39,907 nucleotides of DNA, taken from contig WFZT01000051.1 in NCBI GenBank assembly GCA_015489415.1, positions 1-39,907 on the forward strand, in the 5' to 3' direction. Made by a program: the position numbers and the translations under genes. The stretch comes from Caldifarciminota bacterium (GTDB taxonomy: Bacteria > Hydrothermota > Hydrothermia > B15-G9 > WFZT01). Positions within the stretch are counted from its first letter, which is position 1, and each line of letters starts with the position of its first letter. The notes below the pieces were generated by a model that made no database searches, was not told where the DNA came from, and saw only the letters and a list, made by a program, of their open reading frames with translations. Positions 31,185 through 39,905 of the stretch are shown in pieces.

Positions 31185-31298
31185 CTAACCCTGCCTCTGC
31201 TTGTGCTTGGGATTCTCACAAATAACCATCAATTTTCCTCTTCTTCTCACAATTTTGCACTTAGGGCACATTTTTTTGACAGAAGACCTTACTTTCAT
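31185..31298 (-). CDS. rpmJ: 50S ribosomal protein L36 (zinc type)
   Basis: A 37-residue gene: [20 protein letters not shown] then [17 protein letters not shown]. Cys11, Cys14, Cys27 and His32 form the zinc knuckle of the standard L36. A GGAGGAGAT binding site precedes the ATG at 31298. It is the first gene behind the internal promoter at 31338-31366, so it heads a sub-operon leading to rpoA and rplQ. Confidence 0.97.
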   Translation of the reverse strand: MKVRSSVKKMCPKCKIVRRRGKLMVICENPKHKQRQG

Positions 31299-31316
31299 TG
31301 TATATCTCCTCCATTC

Positions 31317-31359
31317 AGGGAATTCAAAAGGTATATAATGATACCAACTTGAATTCCCT
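31317..31359. promoter_or_regulatory. 11-bp inverted repeat straddling the internal promoter
   Basis: AGGGAATTCAA (31317-31327) is exactly complementary to TTGAATTCCCT (31349-31359) with a 21-base spacer that contains the -10 element. It could be an operator for a dimeric regulator. The transcription start would fall inside the repeat, so an intact mRNA hairpin is less likely. Confidence 0.5.
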
Positions 31360-31366
31360 ATGTCAA
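31338..31366 (-). promoter_or_regulatory. Internal promoter between infA and rpmJ
   Basis: On the minus strand TTGACA (31361-31366) is followed after 17 bases by TATCAT (31338-31343, five of six consensus). Transcription would begin about 30 bases before the rpmJ ATG. The 110-base infA-rpmJ gap is the longest in the cluster. Confidence 0.7.
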
Positions 31367-31408
31367 TGACTGTTTTTAAGTCTGTCCACCAGACGCAAAT
31401 AAAACCTT

Positions 31409-31630
31409 TTACTTATACCTGTAAACTATTCTGCCGCGGGTGAGGTCGTATGGGGATAACTCCACTGTCACTCTATCACCTGGCAAAATTCTGATAAAGT
31501 GCATCCGCATCTTACCGGAGACATGGGCAAGAATTACGTGCCCGTTCTCCAGCTCAACCCTGAACATTGCATTTGGAAGTACTTCTTTTACCGTGCCTTC
31601 TACCCTTATTACGTTCTTTTTCTTCGCCAT
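31409..31630 (-). CDS. infA: Translation initiation factor IF-1
   Basis: 73 residues. [73 protein letters not shown] is the full S1/OB-fold IF-1. It binds the 30S A site during initiation. It is nine bases after map and followed by a 110-base gap with the internal promoter. Confidence 0.98.
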   Translation of the reverse strand: MAKKKNVIRVEGTVKEVLPNAMFRVELENGHVILAHVSGKMRMHFIRILPGDRVTVELSPYDLTRGRIVYRYK

Positions 31631-31639
31631 AGCCTTCCC

Positions 31640-32389
31640 TTATGGTATTTTTGTAAGGATTTCGGGCCCGTTGTCAAGTATGGCTATCGTATGCTCAAAA
31701 TGAGCCGAAAGTGAGCCATCTTTTGTGACCACGGTCCAGCCATCCTTTTTTGTTTTCACATGCGGTCGACCCATGTTGACCATGGGCTCAAGCGCAAGTG
31801 TCATACCTCTCTTCAAAATTGGCCCTCTACCTGGCGGGCCATAGTTAGGGACAAAAGGCTCCTCGTGGAGCTTTAATCCAACTCCATGACCTCCAAGGTC
31901 CCTGACCACTGAAAATCCTTCTTTTTCCGCATTCTCCTGAATCGCATGTGAAATGTCAGATAATCTGTTACCGGGCTTTGCCTGATCAATACCCCGGTAA
32001 AGCGCCCTCTCTGTAGTTTCTACAAGTTTTCTCACCTTTTCGGGCACATCGCCAACAATTATAGTGATTGCGGCATCACCGATGTACCCATTTAAAGTAA
32101 CCCCCACATCCACCTTTACAAGGTCTCCCTCCTTAATCTTCCTGTTGCCCGGAATGCCATGAACAACCTCATCGTTTAAAGAAATACAACTTGCCGCGGG
32201 GAATCCTCTGTAACCAAGGAAAGTTGGATACCCGCCACGATCCTCTATAAACCTGTGTATCTTTTCGTCCACCTCTTTGGTCATCACTCCGGGCTTTACA
32301 ATTTCTCTTGAGTACTCGAGGACCTCGGCAACAACAATTCCCGCTTTTCTAATGCCCTCGATTTCCTCATCGGTTTTGATAATTATCAT
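31640..32389 (-). CDS. map: Methionine aminopeptidase type I
   Basis: 249 residues. The di-metal site is complete: Asp in KVDVGVTLNGYIGDAA (two Asp), His in GGHGVGLKLHEEP, Glu in LALEPMV and Glu in AHFEHTIAIL, with the substrate His in NDEVVHGIPG. It removes the N-terminal Met of new proteins in the cytoplasm. It lacks the N-terminal zinc-finger extension of some type I enzymes. The start overlaps the adk stop by four bases. Confidence 0.97.
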   Translation of the reverse strand: MIIIKTDEEIEGIRKAGIVVAEVLEYSREIVKPGVMTKEVDEKIHRFIEDRGGYPTFLGYRGFPAASCISLNDEVVHGIPGNRKIKEGDLVKVDVGVTLNGYIGDAAITIIVGDVPEKVRKLVETTERALYRGIDQAKPGNRLSDISHAIQENAEKEGFSVVRDLGGHGVGLKLHEEPFVPNYGPPGRGPILKRGMTLALEPMVNMGRPHVKTKKDGWTVVTKDGSLSAHFEHTIAILDNGPEILTKIP

Positions 32390-33033
32390 TTAAAAATCAC
32401 TTCCTCGATTGCGCGTGTAATTTTCTCAGGCTCACCGGTACCATCAATTCTTACAAGTAACCCTTTTTCTTTGTAATAGTCAATAAGGGGAGCCGTCTGC
32501 TCGTGATATACGGCGAGTCTGCGCTTTATCGTCTCGGGATTGTCATCTTTTCTCTGAACCAGCTTAGTCCCGCAAACATCACAGATTTCATCATTCTTCG
32601 GCGGATTGTAAATCATGTTGTAAACAGCGCCACAGTTGGGGCAAACGCGTCTGGCACTCAATCTTTTTACAATCTCCTCATCAGGTACATCAAGGAGAAT
32701 GACTGCCTTTAATGGCATGTTCTTCTTTTTCAGCAACTCATCCAGCCCTTCAGCCTGCTTAACAGTTCTCGGGAAACCATCGAGGATGAACCCCTTATCA
32801 ATTTTCTCAAGTTGCTCTTCGATGAGTCCAAGCATTATCTCATCAGGGACAAGCTCACCAGCTTTCATATATCCATCGGCAAGCTTTCCAAGCTCAGTTC
32901 CATTCTTCACGGCCTCCCTCAGGATATCTCCTGTGGATATTTTCACGAGGCCATGCTTCTTCGCTATGATTTCTGCCTGGGTCCCCTTTCCAGCACCTGG
33001 AGGCCCGAGAAAAATGAAATTTAGAACCGCCAT
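32386..33033 (-). CDS. adk: Adenylate kinase
   Basis: 215 residues. The P-loop is GPPGAGKGTQ near residue 10, then STGDILREAVKNGTELG and LDGFPRTVKQAEGLD. The LID domain is the long form with two CxxC pairs (CPNCGAVYNMIYNPP ... CDVCGTKL), so it should bind zinc, as in many Gram-positive and thermophilic enzymes. It interconverts ATP+AMP and 2 ADP. It overlaps the end of secY by 13 bases and map by four. Confidence 0.98.
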   Translation of the reverse strand: MAVLNFIFLGPPGAGKGTQAEIIAKKHGLVKISTGDILREAVKNGTELGKLADGYMKAGELVPDEIMLGLIEEQLEKIDKGFILDGFPRTVKQAEGLDELLKKKNMPLKAVILLDVPDEEIVKRLSARRVCPNCGAVYNMIYNPPKNDEICDVCGTKLVQRKDDNPETIKRRLAVYHEQTAPLIDYYKEKGLLVRIDGTGEPEKITRAIEEVIFK

Positions 33034-34331
33034 CCTCTCAATCTCCCTTTCTTCAAAAGCCCCTCATACTGCCTCATAATGAGCTGAGCTTCAATCTTCT
33101 GCATAATCTCAAGGGCCACTCCCACAATAATCAGGAGCCTCGTGCCACCGAAGTAAAATGGGATATTTGTCCACTTGATGAGATACCACGGCAGGATTGC
33201 AATCAGAGCGAAGAATACAGCGCCTGGCAAAAGAATCCTCGTCATAATCGTGTCAATGTATTCAGCCGTCTTTGGACCGGGTCGCACTCCGGGTATAAAA
33301 CCAGAGTACCTCTGAAGGTTATCAGCGAGGTCTTTCGGATTCATGACAACTGCGGTGTAATAGTAGGCAAAGAAGATGATTAATGCAGCGTAAAGCAGGT
33401 CATAAACTAAATTTCCAGGTTTAAACCATTGAGTGAAGCTTTGAGCCCAGGGCGCAGTAACAAAAGTCGTAATAGTATTGGGAAACATCAATAAAGCCTG
33501 TGCAAAGATAATCGGAATAACGCCAGCTGTGTTAACCGTTAGTGGCAAATAAGACGATTGTCCACCATAGACCCTTCTCCCGACCACTCTCTTGGCGTAC
33601 TGGATTGGTATTCTTCTCTGGGCCTCGGTCACAGCCACAACAGCGGCAGTCACAAGGAGCATCACAACAGCGACAAAAAGGAGCGTGATAGGGGAAATTC
33701 CTCCACTCTTCAAAAGCCTTATGGTGTTCATGAATTCGTTTGGCACCGAGTCAAGGGTTCCAGCGAAGATGATGATGGAGATTCCATTTCCAATCCCAAA
33801 ATCGGTTATCTGCTCACCAAGCCACATGAGGAAAATTGAGCCTGCCGAAAGTGCAACCACTGTGAGAAAGATGAATCCCAGTCCTGGATGGGGCACAACC
33901 GGTGCACCTGAGGGGCTCGTCAGTCTCTGAAGGAAAATAGAAACACCAAAGGCCTGAATAGCAGCAATAACGATGGTCAGATACCTTGTGTATTGGTTTA
34001 TCTTTCTCCTTCCGTGCTCACCTTCTTTCTGTAGTCTCTCAAGATATGGCCAGGCAGTAGTTAACAACTGGATGACGATTGACGCAGAAATGTAGGGCAT
34101 AATTCCCACGCCGAAGACCGCAGCCCTCGAGAGAGCACCACCGACGAAGATGTCGTAGAGTCCGAAGACTGTGCCTCTCAGCTGGTTGAAGAACTCACCG
34201 AGTGCTCTCGCGTCAACTCCTGGAAGTGGAATATGTGTACCGATCCTGTAGACGAAGATGATGAGAAGGGTCCAAAGAATCTTTTTCCTCAGGTCACTTA
34301 TCTTTACTATGTTACCGACGCTCTGGAGCAT
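33021..34331 (-). CDS. secY: Preprotein translocase subunit SecY
   Basis: 436 residues with ten hydrophobic helices. Hallmarks are LLIIFVYRIGTHIPLPGVDA, the plug/helix-2 GVGIMPYISASIVIQLLT, YTRYLTIVIAAIQAFGVSI, GEQITDFGIGNGISIIIFAG, and RIPIQYAKRVVGRRVYGGQS. The cytoplasmic loop with PKDLADNLQRYSGFIPGVRP is the SecA/ribosome contact. It is three bases after rplO. With SecE/SecG encoded elsewhere it forms the protein-conducting channel used by the secreted proteins seen in this window. Confidence 0.98.
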   Translation of the reverse strand: MLQSVGNIVKISDLRKKILWTLLIIFVYRIGTHIPLPGVDARALGEFFNQLRGTVFGLYDIFVGGALSRAAVFGVGIMPYISASIVIQLLTTAWPYLERLQKEGEHGRRKINQYTRYLTIVIAAIQAFGVSIFLQRLTSPSGAPVVPHPGLGFIFLTVVALSAGSIFLMWLGEQITDFGIGNGISIIIFAGTLDSVPNEFMNTIRLLKSGGISPITLLFVAVVMLLVTAAVVAVTEAQRRIPIQYAKRVVGRRVYGGQSSYLPLTVNTAGVIPIIFAQALLMFPNTITTFVTAPWAQSFTQWFKPGNLVYDLLYAALIIFFAYYYTAVVMNPKDLADNLQRYSGFIPGVRPGPKTAEYIDTIMTRILLPGAVFFALIAILPWYLIKWTNIPFYFGGTRLLIIVGVALEIMQKIEAQLIMRQYEGLLKKGRLRGWRF

Positions 34332-34334
34332 CCT

Positions 34335-34814
34335 TTATTCCTCTTTTGCTTCTTCTTTTTTAGCACCGAGTAAAATTACTTTACCACCTGCCTTCTCAAT
34401 CTTCTCCTTTGCTTTTGCACTTATGGCATCAACGTGAACTTCAATAGCCTTTGTAATCTCGCCGTTTGCAAGAACCTTAACTGGCGCATCTGCAGAGCGT
34501 ATGAGTCTCCTCTTCTCCATCTCCTCTTTCGTTGCAATCTCACCAGCCTTAAACTTTGCATCAAGCCGGTTGAGATTCACAACCTGATATACAATCTTAA
34601 AGGGATAGTTGGAAAATCCGCGCTTTGGTAGCCTTCTGTAAAGTGGCATCTGGCCACCTTCAAACCATCTTGGTTTTGCACCACCAGAGCGGGATTTCTG
34701 TCCCTTGTGTCCATAGCCGGCCGTCTTTCCAAGACCCGAACCGGGACCTCTTCCCTTTCTCTTCTTCTCTTTAACCGCACCGTTTGCAGGTGCCAGATTC
34801 GAAAGATCAAACAT
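34335..34814 (-). CDS. rplO: 50S ribosomal protein L15
   Basis: 159 residues from the ATG at 34814 (MFDLSNLAPANGAVKEKKRK); the AGGAGG nine bases ahead supports this start over an earlier in-frame ATG at 34844, which would lie inside rpmD. The Gly-rich GRGPGSGLGKTAGYGHKGQK, SRSGGAKPRWFEGGQMPLYR, RLPKRGF region is diagnostic. It ends with an acidic Lys/Glu tail. Confidence 0.96.
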   Translation of the reverse strand: MFDLSNLAPANGAVKEKKRKGRGPGSGLGKTAGYGHKGQKSRSGGAKPRWFEGGQMPLYRRLPKRGFSNYPFKIVYQVVNLNRLDAKFKAGEIATKEEMEKRRLIRSADAPVKVLANGEITKAIEVHVDAISAKAKEKIEKAGGKVILLGAKKEEAKEE

Positions 34815-34818
34815 CGTC

Positions 34819-35016
34819 CTATTCCTCCTTTTCGAATTCTTCAACCCTAACGAGATGCTTCACAACCTCAATCATACCCCTGATCTGGGGCGTATCTCTC
34901 TTCACAACTTCCCTGTTAAGCTTTCTCAAACCGAGAGCATCAAGCGTTCTCTTGGCTTTCTTGTTCTGGTCTATTCTGCTCCTCACTAACTTGATCTTCA
35001 AGTACTTTTCTTTCAC
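34819..35016 (-). CDS. rpmD: 50S ribosomal protein L30
   Basis: 65 residues from GTG 35016 ([20 protein letters not shown]); an ATG at 35022 is one base from the AAGGAGGT site, whereas the GTG is seven away. [40 protein letters not shown] is the L30 core. Its first ~77 bases overlap the 3' end of rpsE in another frame, so its ribosome binding site lies within the rpsE coding sequence. Confidence 0.93.
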   Translation of the reverse strand: MKEKYLKIKLVRSRIDQNKKAKRTLDALGLRKLNREVVKRDTPQIRGMIEVVKHLVRVEEFEKEE

Positions 35017-35518
35017 GACCATACCTCCTTAAAATGGTTTTGAGAGGTACACCTCTAACCTTAGCAACCTTATCTGGATTTTTCAGCTTGAGCAGTCCAT
35101 TCAAAGTAGCCTTGAGCATGTTGATTGAATTGTTGGAACCAAGGGACTTGGTCAGTGCATCTGTATAACCTGCAGCCTCAAGGATTGCACGAACTGGCTG
35201 GGAAGCAATAATTCCGGTACCCGGTGCAGCAGGTTTCAGAAGAATCTTACTCGCACCTTCACGACCAATAACCTCGTGGGGAAGTGTTCCATTCAAAATT
35301 GGCACACTAACAAGATTCTTCCTCGCCTTTCTTGTCGCCTTCTGTATGGCCTCAGGGGTCTCCTGTGCTTTTCCGTGACCGATTCCTACTCTACCCTGTC
35401 CATCGCCTACTACAACCCAGGCTGAAATTTTGAAGTTCCTTCCACCCTTGGTAACCTTCGTAACCCTTTTTAAAACAACGACGTTTTCATTAAGCTCTGT
35501 AACGCCTCTTTCTGCCAT
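34940..35518 (-). CDS. rpsE: 30S ribosomal protein S5 with C-terminal extension overlapping rpmD
   Basis: 192 residues, about 25 longer than the common form. The double-stranded RNA-binding part is [40 protein letters not shown], and the C-terminal domain [60 protein letters not shown]. After [11 protein letters not shown] it continues as [32 protein letters not shown], an extension encoded by the same DNA as the start of L30. The protein helps decoding fidelity and the mRNA entry channel. Confidence 0.95.
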   Translation of the reverse strand: MAERGVTELNENVVVLKRVTKVTKGGRNFKISAWVVVGDGQGRVGIGHGKAQETPEAIQKATRKARKNLVSVPILNGTLPHEVIGREGASKILLKPAAPGTGIIASQPVRAILEAAGYTDALTKSLGSNNSINMLKATLNGLLKLKNPDKVAKVRGVPLKTILRRYGRERKVLEDQVSEEQNRPEQESQENA

Positions 35519-35530
35519 ATTCTAACTCCT

Positions 35531-35908
35531 TTAAAATTTCAGGCCGCCTTCTCTGGCGCCATCGGCAAGGGCCTTGACCCTGCCGTGGTACTTGTAGCCA
35601 GCGCGGTCAAACGCCACCTGTGTAATTCCCTTTTCCATCGCGCGCTTTGCAATGAGCTTTCCAACCTCTTTGGCCTTCGCAATCTTTCCTTTGACTTCCT
35701 TAAGCTGCTCGCGAATCTCCGGTGAGAGTGATGATGCTCCGGTAATCACACGTGAAGGACCGATTGGAGGATCAACTACTATCTGAGCCCAGATGTGCTT
35801 ATTGCTCTTATACACTACCAATCTGGGCCTCTCCTCGGTCCCTTTAACCTTTTTTCTAACCCTTAAATGTCTTCTCTTCCTTTTCCAAACCTTAATCTCT
35901 GGTCTCAT
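35531..35908 (-). CDS. rplR: 50S ribosomal protein L18
   Basis: 125 residues. The basic N-terminus [20 protein letters not shown] then [20 protein letters not shown], and the C-terminal [30 protein letters not shown] are diagnostic. It binds 5S rRNA with L5. It is 13 bases after rplF and 12 before rpsE. Confidence 0.98.
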   Translation of the reverse strand: MRPEIKVWKRKRRHLRVRKKVKGTEERPRLVVYKSNKHIWAQIVVDPPIGPSRVITGASSLSPEIREQLKEVKGKIAKAKEVGKLIAKRAMEKGITQVAFDRAGYKYHGRVKALADGAREGGLKF

Positions 35909-35921
35909 ATTCTCACCTCAA

Positions 35922-36464
35922 TCAGGCTTTTACGCCAGCCTTACCAGCTTTTCGCCTAATGTGCTCACCAACGTATTTAATTCCTTTACCCTTGTAAGGT
36001 TCAGGTGGCCTCACGGCTCTAATATTGGCGGCAAACTGGCCTACTTTTTGCTTGTCAATTCCTTCAACAATTATCTTATTCTGCCCTTCAACTTTAACGG
36101 TAATCCCTTCGGGGGGTGTCATAACGACGTCATGAGAAAATCCGACCTGGAGAACGAGATTCTTGCCTTCCATTTTTGCCCTGTAACCGGTTCCATTTAC
36201 CTCAAGTTCCTTCTTAAATCCGTCTTTAACACCAATAATCATGTTGTTAATAATCTGCCTTGTGGTCCCATGAAGAGCCCTGTGGAATTTTTTATCAGAA
36301 GGTCTCTTAACAACAATTTCTTTGTCCTTGATTTCCACAATCATATCCGGGTGATGCCTGAACTGGAGCTCCCCTTTGGGACCTTTAACCTTAATGAGGC
36401 CATCCTTATATTCAACAGTAACCCCATCTGGAATGGTTATTGGTAACTTTCCTATCCTCGACAT
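35922..36464 (-). CDS. rplF: 50S ribosomal protein L6
   Basis: 180 residues with the two duplicated L6 domains. MSRIGKLPITIPDGVTVEYK, LIKVKGPKGELQFRHHPDMI opens the first. The second carries VEGIDKQKVGQFAANIRAVR, PPEPYKGKGIKYVGEHIRRK, the conserved signature. It sits near the factor-binding site. It is 12 bases from rpsH. Confidence 0.98.
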   Translation of the reverse strand: MSRIGKLPITIPDGVTVEYKDGLIKVKGPKGELQFRHHPDMIVEIKDKEIVVKRPSDKKFHRALHGTTRQIINNMIIGVKDGFKKELEVNGTGYRAKMEGKNLVLQVGFSHDVVMTPPEGITVKVEGQNKIIVEGIDKQKVGQFAANIRAVRPPEPYKGKGIKYVGEHIRRKAGKAGVKA

Positions 36465-36476
36465 AGTATCTCCTCC

Positions 36477-36875
36477 CTACCAGACATAGAGCATAAGCTC
36501 GCCGCCGACCTTCTTCCTTCTCGCCTCGCGGTCGGTCATCAGTCCCTGTGAAGTAGAAATTATCGCAATTCCCATTCCGTTTTTCACCCATGGAATCTTA
36601 TCGGAGCTAACATATATCCGCCTTGAAGGTTTAGAAACTCTCTGCAGGTCCTCAATCACAGGCTCACCAGTCTCGTCATACTTGAGCACGACCTTAATCT
36701 TACCGCCTCTTTCTTCGGAAATAACCTGATAATCCTGAATGAAACCTTCGCGCTTCATAATCTTCAGAATTTCCAGCTTGAGATTGGATTTCGGCTCTAT
36801 GATAACCTCTTCTTTCCTGTTTCTAACCGCATTCCTGATCCTTGTCAGCATATCAGCAATTGGATCTGTATTCAT
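36477..36875 (-). CDS. rpsH: 30S ribosomal protein S8
   Basis: 132 residues. NTDPIADMLTRIRNAVRNRK at the start and the C-terminal MGIAIISTSQGLMTDREARR, KKVGGELMLYVW are diagnostic. It binds the central domain of 16S rRNA and often autoregulates the spc operon. It is 12 bases after rpsZ. Confidence 0.98.
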   Translation of the reverse strand: MNTDPIADMLTRIRNAVRNRKEEVIIEPKSNLKLEILKIMKREGFIQDYQVISEERGGKIKVVLKYDETGEPVIEDLQRVSKPSRRIYVSSDKIPWVKNGMGIAIISTSQGLMTDREARRKKVGGELMLYVW

Positions 36876-36887
36876 AGTTCGACCTCC

Positions 36888-37076
36888 TCACCAGCTTGCC
36901 TTCTTAACCCCGGGGATCTCCCCGCGCAGGGCAAGCTCTCTAAAACAGATGCGACACAGACCAAACTTACGAATGTAACCGTGTGGTCTTCCACACCTCT
37001 TACACCTGTTTCTGTGTCTCACCTTAAACTTGGGCTCTTTCATAAATGTCTTAACGACTTTAGCTTTCCTTGCCAA
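36888..37076 (-). CDS. rpsZ: 30S ribosomal protein S14, zinc-binding type Z
   Basis: 62 residues, the short form. [20 protein letters not shown], then [20 protein letters not shown] gives the two CxxC pairs that bind zinc, followed by [18 protein letters not shown]. It is in the 30S head near the A site. The short zinc form is usual for Gram-positive and thermophilic bacteria and for several FCB-related candidate phyla. Confidence 0.97.
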   Translation of the reverse strand: MARKAKVVKTFMKEPKFKVRHRNRCKRCGRPHGYIRKFGLCRICFRELALRGEIPGVKKASW

Positions 37077-37082
37077 TTCTCA

Positions 37083-37628
37083 TTACCTCCTCTCAAACGG
37101 AAAACCAAATTCCTCAAGAAGCTTCATTGCCTCTTCGTCGGTCTCCGCAGTGGTAACAATCGCTATATCCATTCCAAAAACCTTTTTAACTTTATCGATG
37201 TCGATTTCGGGAAAAACTGTGTGCTCATTCAACCCAAAGTTATAATTGCCTCTTCCATCAAAGGAATCTCTTGGCAATCCTCGGAAATCTCTCACACGTG
37301 GCAGTGCAAAATTGATCAATCTATCAAGAAAATCGTGAGCCATTCTTCCACGAAGGGTAACTTTAAGACCAATGGGCATTCCTTTTCTAAGATGGAATGC
37401 AGCAACTGCCTTTCTTGCTCTTCTAATCACCGGCCACTGTCCGGTAATCATTGCAAGGTCCTGAGCAATCACATCCAGAATCTTCGGGTCCTGAACAGCC
37501 TCACCAACACCCACATTAACCACGATTTTCTCGATCCTCGGCACCTGGTGGATATTTTTATATCCAAGCTCTTTCATCAATTTCGGTCTGATTTTCTCTT
37601 TGTATTCCTTGAGATATCTCGACATCAC
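37083..37628 (-). CDS. rplE: 50S ribosomal protein L5
   Basis: 181 residues. Diagnostic stretches are [60 protein letters not shown] and [20 protein letters not shown]. It contacts 5S rRNA and P-site tRNA. The start overlaps rplX by four bases. Confidence 0.98.
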   Translation of the reverse strand: MMSRYLKEYKEKIRPKLMKELGYKNIHQVPRIEKIVVNVGVGEAVQDPKILDVIAQDLAMITGQWPVIRRARKAVAAFHLRKGMPIGLKVTLRGRMAHDFLDRLINFALPRVRDFRGLPRDSFDGRGNYNFGLNEHTVFPEIDIDKVKKVFGMDIAIVTTAETDEEAMKLLEEFGFPFERR

Positions 37629-37951
37629 TCAATCACCTCACCGCATTTTTTGCAGTACCTGACCTTTCTTCCATCCTCGAGAAACTTGAATCCCACGCGT
37701 GTCGGATTTCCACAGTTCGGGCAGATAAGTCTAACGTTAGAAACGTGAATTGGAGCTTCCATTTCGATAATTCCGTGCGGCTCTTCAGGAGAAGTCCTTC
37801 TCTGGTGCTTCTTAACCTTATTAACGTCTTCAACGATAATTCTGTTTGTCTCAGGAAAAACCTTAATGACTTTCCCGATTTTTCCGCGAGTCCTGTTGTG
37901 GTCACCCTTCACCACCAGCACGGTATCGCCTTTCTTAATCTTCGCCGCCAT
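37625..37951 (-). CDS. rplX: 50S ribosomal protein L24
   Basis: 108 residues. The KOW motif is [40 protein letters not shown]. The C-terminal part has two CxxC pairs ([15 protein letters not shown] ... CKKCGEVIE), a zinc-ribbon-like ending common in L24. It is an early assembly protein. Its ATG begins one base after the rplN stop. Confidence 0.97.
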   Translation of the reverse strand: MAAKIKKGDTVLVVKGDHNRTRGKIGKVIKVFPETNRIIVEDVNKVKKHQRRTSPEEPHGIIEMEAPIHVSNVRLICPNCGNPTRVGFKFLEDGRKVRYCKKCGEVIE

Positions 37952-38320
37952 TTATACCACCTCCGGTGCAAGTGAGACAATCTTCATAAATCTCTTCTCT
38001 CTCAGCTCTCTTGCTACTGGGCCGAAGACACGAGTTCCCTTTGGATCGTTGTACTGGTCAATGAGTACAGCAGCGTTGTCGTCAAATTTAATATAGGTGC
38101 CATCCTTTCTACGCATCTCTTTTCTCGTTCTCACAATCACAGCCTTCATCACATCACCTTTTTTAACTGAAGAACCGGGGACAGCCTCTTTGATAGTCAC
38201 AACTACAACATCGCCCACATAAGCATATTTTCTTCTCGAGCCACCTAAAACCTTAATGACCATTGCTTCCTGAGCACCAGTGTTATCGGCAATCTTTAAT
38301 CTTGTGAAATCCTGAATCAT
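37952..38320 (-). CDS. rplN: 50S ribosomal protein L14
   Basis: 122 residues, the invariant length. [40 protein letters not shown] and the end [31 protein letters not shown] are diagnostic. It forms an intersubunit bridge and contacts L19. It overlaps rpsQ by four bases. Confidence 0.98.
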   Translation of the reverse strand: MIQDFTRLKIADNTGAQEAMVIKVLGGSRRKYAYVGDVVVVTIKEAVPGSSVKKGDVMKAVIVRTRKEMRRKDGTYIKFDDNAAVLIDQYNDPKGTRVFGPVARELREKRFMKIVSLAPEVV

Positions 38321-38613
38321 TTTTCTTCCTCCTTATTTAGAAGGTCTTCGGGACGCTCAGCCTTTCTCAAGATTTCCACAAGTCTCCATCTCTTTAACTT
38401 AGAAAGGGGCCTGGTCTCCATGATTCTCACAATGTCACCCTCTCTGGATTCATTGTGCTCATCATGAACGTAGTACTTTTTCCTGACCTTGATATACTTC
38501 TTGTAGAGAGGGTGTTTAACAATCCTCTCGACGACCACGACCCGCGTTTTATTCATCTTATCGGAGACAACTTTGCCGACTCTTTCTTTTCTAAAACCAC
38601 GTCTCTCTTTCAT
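38317..38613 (-). CDS. rpsQ: 30S ribosomal protein S17
   Basis: 98 residues. [79 protein letters not shown] is the complete OB-fold S17. It binds 16S rRNA early in assembly. Four-base overlaps with both neighbours (rpmC and rplN) indicate tight coupling. Confidence 0.98.
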   Translation of the reverse strand: MKERRGFRKERVGKVVSDKMNKTRVVVVERIVKHPLYKKYIKVRKKYYVHDEHNESREGDIVRIMETRPLSKLKRWRLVEILRKAERPEDLLNKEEEK

Positions 38614-38825
38614 TTTGCTCCACTCCCGGATTTCTGAAGCTCTCTTTCCCTCAGGATTGTGAGAATCCTCGCAATGTCCTTCTTAAGAAGCTTGAACATG
38701 TGGGACTTCACCTCCGCCTTCTGGGCGTGCTGGAATCTGAGGTTAAAGAGCTCTTCTTTCAAATCACTCAGTTTCTGGCGCAGCTCGTCGTCGGTGAGCT
38801 CTCTCAGCTCTCTCGCCTTCATCAT
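38610..38825 (-). CDS. rpmC: 50S ribosomal protein L29
   Basis: 71 residues of two antiparallel helices. [40 protein letters not shown], and [17 protein letters not shown] are diagnostic. It sits at the tunnel exit near the SRP/trigger-factor site. It overlaps rplP and rpsQ by four bases each. Confidence 0.97.
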   Translation of the reverse strand: MMKARELRELTDDELRQKLSDLKEELFNLRFQHAQKAEVKSHMFKLLKKDIARILTILRERELQKSGSGAK

Positions 38826-39241
38826 ACTCCTCCTTCCTTAAGAGACACAAACCTCGTCTTTATGGGGAGTTTAAAGGAAGCCTTCCTGAAAGCCTCTCTT
38901 GCCTGCTCTTCGGTCACACCGGCAAGCTCAAAGAGTATCCTTCCAGGCTTGACCACTGCTACCCAGTGATCAACATTTCCCTTTCCCTTCCCCATACGTG
39001 TCTCGGCAGGTTTTTTCGTCACTGGCTTATCCGGGAAAATTCTTATCCAGAGTTTTCCACCTTTTTTAAGATATCTTGTAATGGCAAGACGTGCCGCCTC
39101 AATCTGGTTTCCAGTAATCCAGTGGGCCTCAAGGGCCTTTAATCCATATTCTCCAAAAGCAATGTAGTTTCCTGAAGTTGCTTTACCCTTTCTGCGTCCT
39201 CTGTGCTGTTTTCTATATTTTGTCCTCTTTGGCATCAACAT
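38822..39241 (-). CDS. rplP: 50S ribosomal protein L16
   Basis: 139 residues. [20 protein letters not shown], the motif [40 protein letters not shown] and [20 protein letters not shown] are diagnostic. The first ATG (39241) is nine bases from GGAGG; a second ATG two codons later is the start used by many homologues. It contacts the A-site tRNA and the peptidyl-transferase region. Confidence 0.98.
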   Translation of the reverse strand: MLMPKRTKYRKQHRGRRKGKATSGNYIAFGEYGLKALEAHWITGNQIEAARLAITRYLKKGGKLWIRIFPDKPVTKKPAETRMGKGKGNVDHWVAVVKPGRILFELAGVTEEQAREAFRKASFKLPIKTRFVSLKEGGV

Positions 39242-39242
39242 C

Positions 39243-39905
39243 TCAGTAAACCTCCTCCTCTTCTGTATGCTTCTTTGTAAGAATCTCGCCCTTGTAAATC
39301 CATACCTTCACGCCAATTGTCCCATACTTGGTGTAAGCTGTAGCTTCGGCGTAATCAATGTCCGCTCTCAGGGTTTGAAGAGGCACTCTGCCCTTTCTGT
39401 ACCATTCTTTACGGGCAATCTCGGCTCCGCCGAGTCTTCCCTTGGTCTGCACCTTGATTCCCTTAGCACCCATCCTCATTGCCATATCAACTGCACGCTT
39501 CATCGCCCTTCTGTGTGAAACACGCTGTTCTATCTTCTGGGCAATGGACTGGGCTACAAGCTCTGCCTGAATCTCAGGAATCCTTACCTCGTGGACGTTG
39601 ATGTTAATATCCCTTTTTCCGGTAAGTTCCATGAGCTCGCGTCTCAGAACCTCTACCTCGGAACCTCGTCTACCAATCACAACACCCGGTCTCGATGTGT
39701 AAATATTGATACTCAACTTCTCAGCGGCTCTATCAATGATAATGTCAGCAACCTGTGCATCCTTGAGTCTCGTTCTCAGATACTGCCTAATCTTAAGGTC
39801 CTCTTGAAGGTTTGCCTCAAGGTCTTTACCCTCGGCAAACCAGTGGGCTTTCCAGTCCTTTGTAACTCCCAATCTAAATCCTATCGGATGAACTTTCTGT
39901 CCCAT
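39243..39905 (-). CDS. rpsC: 30S ribosomal protein S3
   Basis: 220 residues. The start [20 protein letters not shown] is two bases inside the right edge, so the protein is complete although its ribosome binding site is outside. The KH domain has [13 protein letters not shown]-like residues ([20 protein letters not shown]), and the C-terminal domain [40 protein letters not shown] is conserved. It forms the mRNA entry site. rplV and rpsS are expected next beyond the window. Confidence 0.98.
   Translation of the reverse strand: MGQKVHPIGFRLGVTKDWKAHWFAEGKDLEANLQEDLKIRQYLRTRLKDAQVADIIIDRAAEKLSINIYTSRPGVVIGRRGSEVEVLRRELMELTGKRDININVHEVRIPEIQAELVAQSIAQKIEQRVSHRRAMKRAVDMAMRMGAKGIKVQTKGRLGGAEIARKEWYRKGRVPLQTLRADIDYAEATAYTKYGTIGVKVWIYKGEILTKKHTEEEEVY

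Noticed and set aside
34815-34844. Ten-residue N-terminal extension of L15
   Set aside because: It would overlap rpmD and lacks a binding site. The internal ATG matches L15 homologues.
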